Source: CBDFLS01 sp965249185
GTDB taxonomy: Bacteria > Chloroflexota > Dehalococcoidia > Lucifugimonadales > Australimonadaceae
Assembly: GCA_965249185.1 (NCBI GenBank)
Contig: CBDFLS010000002.1
Location: forward strand, 186,001-250,000
DNA length: 64,000 nt
Reading direction: 5' to 3'
In this document: positions 40,593 through 53,714 of the stretch, piece by piece
Position numbering within the stretch: the first letter of the stretch is position 1
Layout: every line of letters begins with the position of its first letter
Made by a program: the position numbers and the translations under genes
The notes under the pieces: generated by a model
Database searches by the model: none
What the model was told of the DNA's origin: nothing
Seen by the model: the letters and a program-made list of their open reading frames with translations, nothing else

Positions 40593-41482
40593 GCGCGCCG
40601 GCGACGCTCGGGGCGGGCCGCGCGACGCGACGCGTGGGCAGGAGCGCGCTGCTGGCCGCGGTGCTCACGGCGGGGCTGATGGCCTACGGCGGATGGGTCC
40701 GGGCGTCGGGCTCCGGGCTAGGATGCCCCGATTGGCCTCTCTGTGAAGGAGGTTTGTTGCCGGAGCTGGACCGTACCACCGCCATCGAATACGGCCACAG
40801 GCTCTTCGCCGGAGTGACGATGGTGGCCACAGCGGCGGCGGCGTGGCTGGGGTTCCGGCAGAGGCGCGCCGACCCCACCACTTATCGCCTGCTGCTGGCC
40901 GCGCTGGCGGCTATCCTGGTACAGGCGATCCTGGGCGGCGTGACGGTGCTCACCGAGCTTCACGGCCTCGCGGTGGTGGCCCACCTGGCCATGGCCATGG
41001 CGACGCTGGCGGTGCTGACCGTGGGCGCCCTCCGGGTGCTCGTGCCTAATCCAACGCCGGGCATGGGGCTGAGCATGGCTTCAGCGTTGCTGGCGGGTGG
41101 GGCCCTGGTGGTCTTGATGGGCGCAGTGCTGGTGGGCACGGAACGCAGCGCCGGGTGTCCGGGGCTGCCCCTGTGCGATGGCCGCAGCAGCGGCATCACC
41201 GCCGCGCTCCATGCGCTCCACCGCATCCTGGGCGTGGCGCTGCTGGCCGCGATGGTGGCCGTGGCGGTGCGCTTGCGCTCCGTGCGTAAGTCCAGGTTGT
41301 CGGCATCGCTCATCCACGCCGGTATCCTCGTCATGGGCGGGCAGATGGCGGTGGGCGTCGCGAGCGTGGCGCTGTCGTTCCCGGAGGGGCTGGGCGTCCT
41401 CCATCTGGGTCTGGCGACCATGGTGTGGTGGCTGCTGGTGGGGAGCTGGTCTCTGGCATCCGGGTCTCGGAGCTCGCCATGA
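40589..41482 (+). CDS. ctaA: Haem A synthase (COX15/CtaA family)
   Basis: 297 residues with eight predicted membrane helices. It oxidises the C8 methyl of haem O to give haem A for cytochrome aa3. Each half has the expected pattern: GGWVRASGSGLGCPDWPLCE and EYGHRLFAGVTMVA (His ligand), then GTERSAGCPGLPLCDG and ALHRILGVALLAAM. The Cys pairs CPDWPLC and CPGLPLC match those of the Bacillus-type enzyme. I chose the GTG at 40589, which overlaps the preceding stop; upstream in-frame sequence is antisense-like and Pro/His-rich. ctaB begins on its TGA. Confidence 0.93.
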   Translation: MSAPATLGAGRATRRVGRSALLAAVLTAGLMAYGGWVRASGSGLGCPDWPLCEGGLLPELDRTTAIEYGHRLFAGVTMVATAAAAWLGFRQRRADPTTYRLLLAALAAILVQAILGGVTVLTELHGLAVVAHLAMAMATLAVLTVGALRVLVPNPTPGMGLSMASALLAGGALVVLMGAVLVGTERSAGCPGLPLCDGRSSGITAALHALHRILGVALLAAMVAVAVRLRSVRKSRLSASLIHAGILVMGGQMAVGVASVALSFPEGLGVLHLGLATMVWWLLVGSWSLASGSRSSP

Positions 41483-42366
41483 CGCAGCTCACGCGCGGGC
41501 TGATAGCGCTTTCCAAGCCACGTATCGTGGCGCTGCTCGTCTTCACGGCCGCCTGCGGGATGTGGAAGGCCGCCGAGGGCACGCCGGAGCTGGGAACGGT
41601 GCTGGCCGTACTGCTGGGAGGGGCCCTGGCCGCAGCCGGCGCCAACGCCATAAACCAGGGGCTGGAGTCGGATATCGACGCCACGATGCGCCGGACTCGA
41701 CGACGTCCGGTGGCCAGCCAGCAGTTCGGCCGGCGGATGGCGCTGGTGACGGGGACGGCGGCCATCGTGGTTGCGGTAGCCGTTATGGGAGTGGCGGCAA
41801 ACTGGCTCAGCGCGGCGCTGACACTCCTGGCGGCTGCTATCTACGTATTCGTCTACACCCTGCTGATGAAGCGTCACTCGTGGAACAACATCGTCATCGG
41901 CGGCGCGGCCGGCGCGCTGCCGCCGCTCATCGGAGCGGCAGCGGTGAACGGCGCCATAGGCGCGGTGGGGCTCTACATGTTCGGGCTGATCTTTTTCTGG
42001 ACTCCCCCGCACTTCTGGGCGCTCTCGCTGCTGCTCAAAGACGACTACGCCACGGCCGGGGTGCCGATGCTCCCCACGGTGACGAGCGAGGGAGAAACGG
42101 GCCGGCAGATCCTCCTGTACGTCGTGCTGCTCGTGCTGCTCGGCTGGCTGCCCTACGTGGCGGGCTATGCGGGCCCTCTATTCGCCGGAGTGGCCACGCT
42201 GCTCGGCCTGGAGTGGCTGCGCCGCGCGCTGTCTCTCCTGAGAAATCCGTCGCCGGGGCAGGCGCGTCAGGCCTACATGTTCTCGCTGCTCTACATCGCG
42301 GTCGTGTTCCTGGCCCTGGCCATCGAGCCGCTGCTGCCGTGGTACGAGACGCTAAAGCTGGTGTGA
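41479..42366 (+). CDS. ctaB: Protohaem IX farnesyltransferase (haem O synthase)
   Basis: 295 residues, nine predicted membrane helices, UbiA superfamily. It adds the farnesyl chain to haem B, giving haem O. The prenyl-diphosphate motifs are NAINQGLESDIDATMRRTRR (N-x3-D-x-x-x-D type, about residues 55-74) and LLLKDDYATAGVPMLP (about 182-197). YTLLMKRHSWNNIVIGGAAG and FFWTPPHFWALS are family signatures. The ATG at 41479 overlaps the ctaA stop (ATGA). The oxidase structural genes are not in the window. Confidence 0.95.
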   Translation: MTQLTRGLIALSKPRIVALLVFTAACGMWKAAEGTPELGTVLAVLLGGALAAAGANAINQGLESDIDATMRRTRRRPVASQQFGRRMALVTGTAAIVVAVAVMGVAANWLSAALTLLAAAIYVFVYTLLMKRHSWNNIVIGGAAGALPPLIGAAAVNGAIGAVGLYMFGLIFFWTPPHFWALSLLLKDDYATAGVPMLPTVTSEGETGRQILLYVVLLVLLGWLPYVAGYAGPLFAGVATLLGLEWLRRALSLLRNPSPGQARQAYMFSLLYIAVVFLALAIEPLLPWYETLKLV

Positions 42367-42599
42367 CCGCCGAAAGGCCGCCGGGCCACAGAGGACCTCG
42401 GCAGCAAAACGGGCGCCACCGTAGCGTAACTTTTCGGAGCAGACGGGACACGACCCAACGGCTGAAATGTGAACTATGCGCCAGTTTGTGACTCTACAGT
42501 TGGCGGAATACCCCCAAAGTGATACGGTGAGGGGCACGGATAGCGGGCCCATATGGGGAGTCCAGCACCCCGCCTGGGCCACCTTACACCCGGCGTAAT

Positions 42600-42610
42600 G
42601 GGGGGGGGGG
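42600..42610 (+). repeat. Eleven-base G tract at the tetR start
   Basis: An uninterrupted run of G (42600-42610) separates an ATG (42598-42600) from the TTG used as start of the TetR gene (42611). The ATG is out of frame with the present run length but would be in frame after loss of one G or gain of two. Confidence 0.9.
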
Positions 42611-43213
42611 TTGCCCACCTTGGCCAGGAACGATGACCGCGAGCGGTTCAAAGAGCGCGTTCGGCGCTGGCGCGAAGACGCCATCACGGAGGCGGTTGCC
42701 GAGTTGCTCCGCGAGCAGGGGTGCCAGCAGCTCACCATGGACGAGGTGGCGAAGCGGGTGGGCATCGCCAAGGGCAGCCTCTATCTGCACGCGGCAGCCC
42801 GGAACGACCTGGTTGCGCGAGTCCTGGACCGTTGGGCAGCGGACGTGCCGAGGCCGCAGGGTCCGCCCAGCGGACCCCGCGAGGAGCGCTGGCGGCGGGC
42901 GTGCGCGGCGCTGTTCAGCAGGGCCGAAAAAGGGGGGCGGGACGGCCCGCCGGAGGCGGCATCCCTCCCCTGCTGCCTTCACACCAGCCCCTGCCCCCAC
43001 GGCTGGAACGGCCGGTGGACGGAGCTGGCCGAGGCCTACGGCCTTCTGGAAGAGGAGGCCGTCAATGGGTCCACTCCGAGTTGGATGCTGCTAGGCGAGG
43101 CCATTCAGGCGCTCGCTTCGACGCGGTCGGTCAGGGAGTTGCGCTTGGCCGAGGCCCAAGAGACGGTCGAGCGGTTCGTTACGGGATACGGGGTCCCGTC
43201 GGAGCGGCGCTAG
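42611..43213 (+). CDS. TetR family transcriptional regulator
   Basis: 200 residues. The N-terminal DNA-binding domain is typical: DAITEAVAELLREQGCQQLT, MDEVAKRVGIAKGSLYLHAA (helix-turn-helix with YLHxxxRxxL), then RNDLVARVLDRW. The C-terminal ligand domain (about 75-200) is not recognisable and contains a Cys-rich stretch SLPCCLHTSPCPHGW. The start is uncertain: TTG at 42611 or 42620 in the present frame, directly after a G11 run and without a clean ribosome-binding site. Target genes are unknown. It is convergent with rpoC (18 nt). Confidence 0.8.
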   Translation: MPTLARNDDRERFKERVRRWREDAITEAVAELLREQGCQQLTMDEVAKRVGIAKGSLYLHAAARNDLVARVLDRWAADVPRPQGPPSGPREERWRRACAALFSRAEKGGRDGPPEAASLPCCLHTSPCPHGWNGRWTELAEAYGLLEEEAVNGSTPSWMLLGEAIQALASTRSVRELRLAEAQETVERFVTGYGVPSERR

Positions 43214-43231
43214 CAGGCGAACAACAGCGGC

Positions 43232-47446
<4,215 letters not shown>

Positions 47447-47462
47447 CAAGAGAGGTCTCCTT

Positions 47463-47503
47463 CAACGAGGCTTGGCCCCGTAGGCAACGAGGCTTGGCCC
47501 CGT
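47463..47503. repeat. Tandem duplication in the rpoB-rpoC gap
   Basis: CAACGAGGCTTGGCCCCGT at 47463-47481 recurs exactly at 47485-47503 (period 22), between the rpoB stop and the rpoC ribosome-binding site. Confidence 0.85.
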
Positions 47504-47543
47504 CGGCTCACTGAAACGCGCTGCTGGCGACGTGCTGGACAAG

Positions 47544-50500
47544 CTACTCCTCGCCCAGCTCCTTCTCCTCCGCCCCAGGTGGCCGGGCGAACTGGCCTAG
47601 CTCAAGGTTAACGCTATTGGAGGCCTCGGGCTCCGGCTCCGCCATGTGTTCGAACTCCGCCTCCCACGGGGGCGAGGGAGGGGCCTCCTGCCCCGGGGCA
47701 GCGCCCACCACATCCTCCTCCTCTTCCTCCTCGGCGTAGGAGAGCGACGGCAGGACCACGCCCCTGTCTTCTTCGTAGAGCAACTCTATGGAGAGGCCCA
47801 GGCTCTGGAGCTCCTTGACCAGGACGTGGAAGGATTCGGGCACTCCCGGCTGCACCACGTCCTCACCCTTCACGATTGCCTCATAGGTCTTGACCCGCCC
47901 GACGACATCATCGGACTTGACCGTGAGCATCTCCTGAAGGTTATAGGCGGCGCTGTACGCCTCGAGCGCCCAGACCTCCATCTCACCAAACCGCTGGCCG
48001 CCAAACTGGGCTTTGCCGCCGAGCGGTTGCTGGGTGATCAGGGAGTAGGGGCCCGTGGAGCGGGCGTGAATCTTGTCCTCCACCAGGTGGATGAGCTTCA
48101 TCATGTAGATATAGCCCACGGTCACCGGCAAATCGAAGGACTCGCCCGTCCGGCCGTCGTACAAGCGGGTCTTGCCAAAAATGGAGGGCAAATGGCCCAG
48201 CTTCTTGGAGACGGTCAGGGCCGTCTCGTACAGCTTTGCATCGTCGAGCTTGTCCAGGGCCAGTTTCGTCCCAGCGGCGGCCTTATATTCGGCCTCCGCC
48301 TCTGCCAGCCAGAGCCGGAGACAGGCCGTGGAGGCCGCGCCCTTGCGCCGCTCATCGAAGATGGGGCCTGGGTCGTAGCCCCGCTCAGCCAGCCAGGCGC
48401 GCGCCCACTTCGGGCCCTCAGCCAATGCATGGCCATCGCCATTGGAGCCTGAAAACCCATTGGTCTTGTTCGCCGCCCCGGCCTTGCCCACTATCCATGC
48501 ACGGGCGAGGGCGTCCTGAATGGCCACGTCGTCCGCTCCATCAAACACTGGCGTCACGGCGCGGAAGCCGAGCTCATGGGCGGCCATGCCCAGATGGGTC
48601 TCGAGCACTTGGCCCAAGTTCATACGGGAGGGAACGCCGATGGGGTTGAGCACTATATCCACGGGCGTCCCATCGGGCAGGTAGGGCATGTCTTCCACGG
48701 GCATGATGCGGGAGATAACGCCCTTGTTGCCATGACGGCCCGCCATCTTGTCGCCTTCGGACAGGCTGCGCGTCTGAGCTATCCACACGCGCACCAGCTT
48801 GTTGACTCCCGGAGGGAGCTCATCCCAGTTTTCCCGGGTGAGCACCTTCACGTCGGTGACCTTGCCCCGCTCCCCATGGGGGACCCGCAGGGAGGTGTCT
48901 TTTACGTCCCGGGCCTTCTCTCCGAAGATAGCGCGCAAGAGCTTCTCTTCCGCGGTGAGCTCCGTCTCGCCCTTGGGCGTCACTTTGCCCACGAGGATAT
49001 CCCCAGGGCCCACCTCGGCACCGACCCGAATAACGCCCTCTTCGTCCAGGTCACGCAGGGCGTCCTCACCCACGTTGGGGATATCGCGGGTGATCTCACC
49101 CGGCCCCAGCTTGGTGTCCCTGGACTCCACCTGGTACTTCTCGATGTGAATGGAGGTGAACCTGTCTTGGCGAAGCAGCGCCTCGGAGACGATGATCGCG
49201 TCCTCGTAGTTGTAGCCCTCCAGGCTCATAAAGGCCACGAGGACATTCTGGCCTAGGGCCAGGTCGCCCTGGTCCGTGGAGGAACTGTCCGCCAAGGGCG
49301 AGCCCACCTTGACCTGGTCGCCCCGGGAGACGATGGGGCGCTGGCTGATGCAGGTGCCCTGATTTGAGCGGACGAATTTCCGGAGGGAATGGTGATGCTC
49401 TCTTCCCTCCAGGTCGGTGACGGTCACCTGGTCGCCGGTTGAGGAGGTGACGATCCCGTCCGCCAAGGAGAGCACGACCTGACCGCTGTCCTGGGCCACC
49501 CGGCGCTCCATGCCGGTGCCCACCAAGGGCGCCTGCGGACGGAGCAAGGGCACGGCCTGGCGCTGCATGTTGGAGCCCATGAGGGCGCGGTTGGCGTCAT
49601 CATGCTCAAGGAAGGGGATGAGGGCCGTGGACATGCTGACGATCTGCAGGGGAGAGATGTCCATGTAGTCCACCCGCTCCGGCGGCTCCATGGCGTACTT
49701 GGACGAGACGCGGCACTCAACCCGGTCTTCGGTGAGCTGAAGCTTCTGGTCGAGCTTGGAGTTGGCCTGGGCGATGACGAACTTGTCCTCATCGTCGGCG
49801 GGAAGGTAGACCACGTCCCCCGTTTCCAAGGAGATGAAGGGCTGTACCTGGACCTGCTGTTTCCGCAGCGCGGCGATCGTGACAGCGGCCTTGGAGGTGA
49901 CCACATGGCCCGTTTTCACCAGGGTTGCGCCCTCGGCGTCCACAACCTCCTGACGGACCCTGCGGCCCACCAGACCAGGATCGGAGTTGAGGATCTCCTT
50001 GTTCACGTGGCGGTAGGGCGTCTCGATGAACCCATAGGAGTTGATACGGGCGTAGGTGGCCAGCGAGCCGAGGAGTCCGATGTTCGGGCCCTCCGGCGTC
50101 TCGATGGGACAGATGCGTCCGTAGTGGGAATAGTGAACGTCCCGGACATCGAAGCCGGCACGCTCTCGGGAGAGCCCGCCGGGGCCGAGGGCGGAGAGCC
50201 GGCGCTTGTGCGTGAGCTCGGCCAGCGGGTTGGTCTGGTCCATGAACTGGGAGAGCTGGGAGCCCCCGAAAAATTCGCGGACCGCGGCCACGATGGGCCT
50301 GACGTTGACCAGGGCGCTGGGAGTGGCCTCCTCACGGTCCAGGATGGTCATCCGCTCCTTGACCACTCGCTCCATGCGCAAGAGGCCGACCCGGAGCTGG
50401 TTCTGGATCAGCTCGCCCACCGCGCGCACCCGACGGTTCCCCAGATGGTCGATGTCGTCCGCGCTGGCATCACCGTTGTTGATGCGGATGATCATCAGCA

Positions 50501-51428
50501 CCAGGGCGATGATGTCCTCCTTGGTGAGGAGGCGCTGGTCCATGGGGAGGTCGTGCGTGAGGCGCCGGTTCATCTTGTAGCGTCCCACTCGACCCAGGTC
50601 GTACCGGCGAGGGTTGAAGAAGAGGTTCTGCAGCAGGGCTCGGGCGCTCTCCTGACTTGGCGGCTCACCAGGACGAAGCCGCCGGTACACCTCAAGAAGG
50701 GCCTCATCCGGACTGTGTACGCTCGGGTCCCGCTCTATGGTGTTCCAGATGTACTGATGGTCCGGGTCCGTGTCGACGTCTTTGAAAAGGTCGACAATCT
50801 CTTCCTCGGTGGCGTAGCCGAGGGCCCGCAAGAAGGTGCTCACGGGCACCTTGCGCTTGCGGTCCACCTTTACGGAGATGACGTCCTTGGAGCTGGTCTC
50901 GAACTCAAGCCAGGCGCCCCGGTAGGGAATGAGCTTGGCGTAGCAGAGGCGCCGGCCGGTGCTGGGGTCCAGGACGGCGGTGAAATAGGCGCCGGGAGAA
51001 CGGACGAGCTGGCTCACCACCACACGCTCGGCCCCATTGATGACGAAGGTGCCGTTGGGCGTCATCATTGGCATGTTGCCGAAGTAGAGGGTCTGCTCCT
51101 TCAGCTCGCCGGTCTCCCTGACCCCCAGCTTGACGGCCACCTGGAGCGGCGCCTCATACGTGATCTCTTTCGTGCGGCACTCCGCCTCGGTGAATTTTGG
51201 CTTATCGAAGGTGTGGCCCAGGAAATCGAGCTCATAGCGGCTCCCGGTGTGGTCCTGGATGGGATTTACTTCATCGAAGAGCTCACGGACCCCATGGGTC
51301 TTCAACCACTCAAAGGAGTCGAGCTGCACCTGGATGAGGCTGGCAGGCTCTAGAAACTGGGGAATACGAGCGTACGACTTCTGCGGTCGGGAGGGAGAGA
51401 CGAAGGCCTGAGCCGCGGAACGGGCCAT
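47544..51428 (-). CDS. rpoB: DNA-directed RNA polymerase subunit beta
   Basis: 1294 residues. The rifampicin-binding region (about residues 388-430) reads LSQFMDQTNPLAELTHKRR followed by LSALGPGGLSRERAGFDVRD, with no known resistance change that I can see. ICPIETPEGPNIGLLGSLAT, GQNVLVAFMSLEGYNYEDAI and GGKAQFGGQRFGEMEVWALE are universal. A segment of roughly 100 residues (about 980-1080) with NGFSGSNGDGHALAEG and WLAEAEAEYKAAAGTKL lies where many bacteria go directly to GKTRLYDGRTGESF, so it is a lineage-specific insertion. The C-terminal 60 residues are acidic. AAGGAG lies about 10 nt before the ATG. Confidence 0.98.
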   Translation of the reverse strand: MARSAAQAFVSPSRPQKSYARIPQFLEPASLIQVQLDSFEWLKTHGVRELFDEVNPIQDHTGSRYELDFLGHTFDKPKFTEAECRTKEITYEAPLQVAVKLGVRETGELKEQTLYFGNMPMMTPNGTFVINGAERVVVSQLVRSPGAYFTAVLDPSTGRRLCYAKLIPYRGAWLEFETSSKDVISVKVDRKRKVPVSTFLRALGYATEEEIVDLFKDVDTDPDHQYIWNTIERDPSVHSPDEALLEVYRRLRPGEPPSQESARALLQNLFFNPRRYDLGRVGRYKMNRRLTHDLPMDQRLLTKEDIIALVLMIIRINNGDASADDIDHLGNRRVRAVGELIQNQLRVGLLRMERVVKERMTILDREEATPSALVNVRPIVAAVREFFGGSQLSQFMDQTNPLAELTHKRRLSALGPGGLSRERAGFDVRDVHYSHYGRICPIETPEGPNIGLLGSLATYARINSYGFIETPYRHVNKEILNSDPGLVGRRVRQEVVDAEGATLVKTGHVVTSKAAVTIAALRKQQVQVQPFISLETGDVVYLPADDEDKFVIAQANSKLDQKLQLTEDRVECRVSSKYAMEPPERVDYMDISPLQIVSMSTALIPFLEHDDANRALMGSNMQRQAVPLLRPQAPLVGTGMERRVAQDSGQVVLSLADGIVTSSTGDQVTVTDLEGREHHHSLRKFVRSNQGTCISQRPIVSRGDQVKVGSPLADSSSTDQGDLALGQNVLVAFMSLEGYNYEDAIIVSEALLRQDRFTSIHIEKYQVESRDTKLGPGEITRDIPNVGEDALRDLDEEGVIRVGAEVGPGDILVGKVTPKGETELTAEEKLLRAIFGEKARDVKDTSLRVPHGERGKVTDVKVLTRENWDELPPGVNKLVRVWIAQTRSLSEGDKMAGRHGNKGVISRIMPVEDMPYLPDGTPVDIVLNPIGVPSRMNLGQVLETHLGMAAHELGFRAVTPVFDGADDVAIQDALARAWIVGKAGAANKTNGFSGSNGDGHALAEGPKWARAWLAERGYDPGPIFDERRKGAASTACLRLWLAEAEAEYKAAAGTKLALDKLDDAKLYETALTVSKKLGHLPSIFGKTRLYDGRTGESFDLPVTVGYIYMMKLIHLVEDKIHARSTGPYSLITQQPLGGKAQFGGQRFGEMEVWALEAYSAAYNLQEMLTVKSDDVVGRVKTYEAIVKGEDVVQPGVPESFHVLVKELQSLGLSIELLYEEDRGVVLPSLSYAEEEEEEDVVGAAPGQEAPPSPPWEAEFEHMAEPEPEASNSVNLELGQFARPPGAEEKELGEE

Positions 51429-51558
51429 AGCTTTTCACGCTCCTTGAGGGTGCGAACACGAGTAGGGCCTAGGAAACCCTAGACCAATACGAAAGAGAAA
51501 GACCTGGGAAAGCGTACGCTATGCGCACTGCTGAAGGGCATAAATATTCAGTTTGAGC

Positions 51559-51587
51559 AGTCTAGCAACTGCACTGCCGGATGTCAA
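51559..51587 (-). promoter_or_regulatory. rpoBC promoter
   Basis: Minus-strand TTGACA (51587-51582), 17-nt spacer, TAGACT (51564-51559). Leader to the rpoB ATG is about 125 nt. No ribosomal protein gene precedes it in the window, so rpoBC appears separate from rplJL here. Confidence 0.75.
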
Positions 51588-51613
51588 GGGGGAGTGCGCT
51601 TCACAGGCAACAG

Positions 51614-51653
51614 AACGGAGGGGCCGCTGGTGAAGCTCAGCGGCCTCTCCGTT
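51614..51653. terminator. Strong hairpin between aquaporin gene and rpoB
   Basis: AACGGAGGGGCCGCTG and CAGCGGCCTCTCCGTT form a 16-bp stem with one G.T pair around an 8-base loop. It lies 25 bases downstream of the aquaporin stop. The U-run is poor on the minus strand, so termination is likely but not certain. Confidence 0.65.
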
Positions 51654-51677
51654 CGTCAAGACCCTCGGACTACTCGC

Positions 51678-52376
51678 CTACTTCTGTTCGTAGATGTACT
51701 TGTATCCCAGGGCCGCCAGGGCTCCGCCCGCCAGGGGGCCAACCCAGTAGACCCACCAGTCGGTCCAGGCGCCCGCCGCGAGCGCGGGGCCAAAGGTGCG
51801 GGCGGGGTTCATGGAAGCGCCCGTCAGCGGCACGCCGATGAAGTGGTCCACCGCCACAACCAGGCCGATGATCAGGGGGGCCATGTTGGCCACGCCCCGC
51901 TTGTCCATGGCCGCGCTGAATACCGTAAACACGAGGGCGAAGGTCAGAACGGCCTCTAGAATCACCCCCTGCCATGCCTCTACCCCGCTGCCCAGCGCAT
52001 GGGAACCGAGACCGCCTTCCCCAAGCTCCAAGCCGGGGATAACAGCCACCAGGAGGAGCGCCGCAAGGGCTGCGCCGGCGAGCTGGGCGACGATGTAAAG
52101 GATGCCCTGCTCCATGGAGATCTTCTTGGTGATCATGGCCCCAAACGTGACCGCGGGGTTGATGTGGCCTCCCGATAGGTGCGCGGTGGCCGACACCAGC
52201 ACGGCGATGGCCAGGCCGTGCGCGAGGGCAATGACTATCAGCCGCGCGGGGTCCAACCCGTTGACCAGATTGCCGCTCACGATGACCGAACCGGCCCCGA
52301 GAAAGACAAAGAGGAAGGTGGCGATAAACTCCGCTTTTGGCGCACGCCACTCTATTTTCGACAGCATACTGACCAT
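51678..52376 (-). CDS. Aquaporin (MIP family channel)
   Basis: 232 residues with six predicted membrane helices. The two pore loops are HLSGGHINPAVTFGAMITKK and LTGASMNPARTFGPALAAG, each with NPA, and the second with the selectivity-filter Arg. The short loop and small size fit a water channel rather than a glycerol facilitator, but substrate is inferred. The N-terminus EFIATFLFVFLGAGSVIV is typical. AAGGAG lies 8 nt before the ATG. It is a single-gene unit with its own promoter and a hairpin behind it. Confidence 0.94.
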   Translation of the reverse strand: MVSMLSKIEWRAPKAEFIATFLFVFLGAGSVIVSGNLVNGLDPARLIVIALAHGLAIAVLVSATAHLSGGHINPAVTFGAMITKKISMEQGILYIVAQLAGAALAALLLVAVIPGLELGEGGLGSHALGSGVEAWQGVILEAVLTFALVFTVFSAAMDKRGVANMAPLIIGLVVAVDHFIGVPLTGASMNPARTFGPALAAGAWTDWWVYWVGPLAGGALAALGYKYIYEQK

Positions 52377-52745
52377 ATTCCATTCTCCTTAACCGATGAT
52401 GGGCTCTCAACGGCCCGATGGGTTTCCCGAAACTTCACACGTCGAGCGGCATCAGGCAAGATTTCCACCATCGACTGCCTCACGAAGATGCAGTCCCAGT
52501 GGATACCTTCGTTTATAGGTTGGAGGGCCACCCAAGTCAAGGAGTCTGCGCTACCGATATGGAGCGGTTTTGCGGTGATGGTTAGGATACGAACGCGAAG
52601 CCGCCGCAGCGTTCTGCTCCCACCCGGCCCCGGAGGCCTGGTGGACAGAGCGCTCAGAGGTCAGGGCCAGAATGGTGCGCGGCCAGGACGATGTTCGGCC
52701 CGAATAGTGGTCGGTTTGAAAGGGAGAAGCGGTGGAGCCGAGGGC
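52377..52745. other. Gap between the Trx-like lipoprotein gene and the aquaporin gene
   Basis: It contains the aquaporin promoter. From 52545 to 52745 I see no gene, repeat or clear terminator. Confidence 0.5.
52512..52540 (-). promoter_or_regulatory. Candidate aquaporin promoter
   Basis: Minus-strand TTGACT (52540-52535), 17-nt spacer, TATAAA (52517-52512); each hexamer matches five of six positions. Leader of about 130 nt to the ATG. Confidence 0.7.
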
Positions 52746-53693
52746 CTACCGCAGCACGGCGAGCAGGGCCTCCTCCAGCTCTTCGGCGGTGGCGAAGCCT
52801 TCGAACTTGGCAGTGACCCGGCCCCGGGAGTCCACCACAAACACCCACGACTCGTTGAACCAGTCGGGCACCGTGCTCAGGCCCCATTCGTGCACGATGG
52901 GCGAAAGGCGGGCGCGGCTCAGGTCTCCCTGAATCTCGGCCGGGTTGTCGTACACCTCCACATGGATGAAGTGGGCCTGGCCGCCGTACCGCTCGCCGAG
53001 CTCCTGGACGGTGTCGACCTGAGGCCCGCAAGTGGGGCTGGTGCAGAGGGCGGGCGTGGCGAAAACCAGTATCAGGGGCATCTCATCCGCCACGGCATCG
53101 GCGATGCTAGTGCCGTAGAGCGCCGGGTCGGGCGTCGAGTCGGAGGTGAGCTCCGCCACGTCGCCGACATCCGCGAGGGTCTTGTTCTTGCTGGCGGGAG
53201 CCGATTGTCCGATATCCACTACGCCGATGCGCTCCTGGACCTCCAAGAGGAGCCGAGCGTTGCCGGCAAGCCCCGTCTCCTCTGGCACGGAGATGTCCAG
53301 CATCCAGGCGCCCGGCCGGTCGAACGAGAGCTCGGCGGTGTAGGCGCCCCGGGTGCCATAGGGCCAGAGATGGAAGCGCGCGGTTTTCACCTGGCCCGCC
53401 TCCGGTGGGGCGTCCCCGCCCGGGAGGTAGGCCGACGAGACGGCCGCCTCCGGGGTGGTGACCAGGGCCGTGGGGCTGATGAGAATAAACGCCACCCGCT
53501 GGGGACCCGTGCGCAGGACGGTGGTGGCGAGGATGGCGCTCAGGCCGGAGGCAGGCGATTCCACGGTCGCTGGAGTCGAATCGGGGCTGGGGGTTGGGGA
53601 CTCCTCCGGCGGGGTGGGCGCCACGGAACCACAGGCCGTCAGCGCGCCGACGGCCAAGACCGCCACGACCGGAAGAAGCCCACGCCACGCCAT
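52746..53693 (-). CDS. Lipoprotein with C-terminal thioredoxin-like domain
   Basis: 315 residues. Signal peptide and lipobox LPVVAVLAVGALTAC|GS (Cys near residue 21) are followed by a Pro/Ser/Thr linker (about 22-50). The middle (about 55-150) looks like a beta-rich domain with RVAFILISPTALVTTPEAAV and GAYTAELSFDRPGAWMLDIS. The C-terminal part (about 200-315) has a thioredoxin-like pattern: PLILVFATPALCTSPTCGPQ, with Cys residues in a CxxxxC arrangement, then HFIHVEVYDNP and VPDWFNESWVFVVDSRGRV. Role is probably extracytoplasmic redox or metal handling; not proven. I chose the ATG at 53693, with GGTGAG upstream. It follows the TlpA-like gene by 21 nt. Confidence 0.82.
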   Translation of the reverse strand: MAWRGLLPVVAVLAVGALTACGSVAPTPPEESPTPSPDSTPATVESPASGLSAILATTVLRTGPQRVAFILISPTALVTTPEAAVSSAYLPGGDAPPEAGQVKTARFHLWPYGTRGAYTAELSFDRPGAWMLDISVPEETGLAGNARLLLEVQERIGVVDIGQSAPASKNKTLADVGDVAELTSDSTPDPALYGTSIADAVADEMPLILVFATPALCTSPTCGPQVDTVQELGERYGGQAHFIHVEVYDNPAEIQGDLSRARLSPIVHEWGLSTVPDWFNESWVFVVDSRGRVTAKFEGFATAEELEEALLAVLR

Positions 53694-53714
53694 ACTACTC
53701 ACCACGGGAGGTTC

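Noticed and set aside
49602..51353. 583-codon plus-strand open frame opposite rpoB
   Set aside because: Antisense to universally conserved rpoB; no independent signature.
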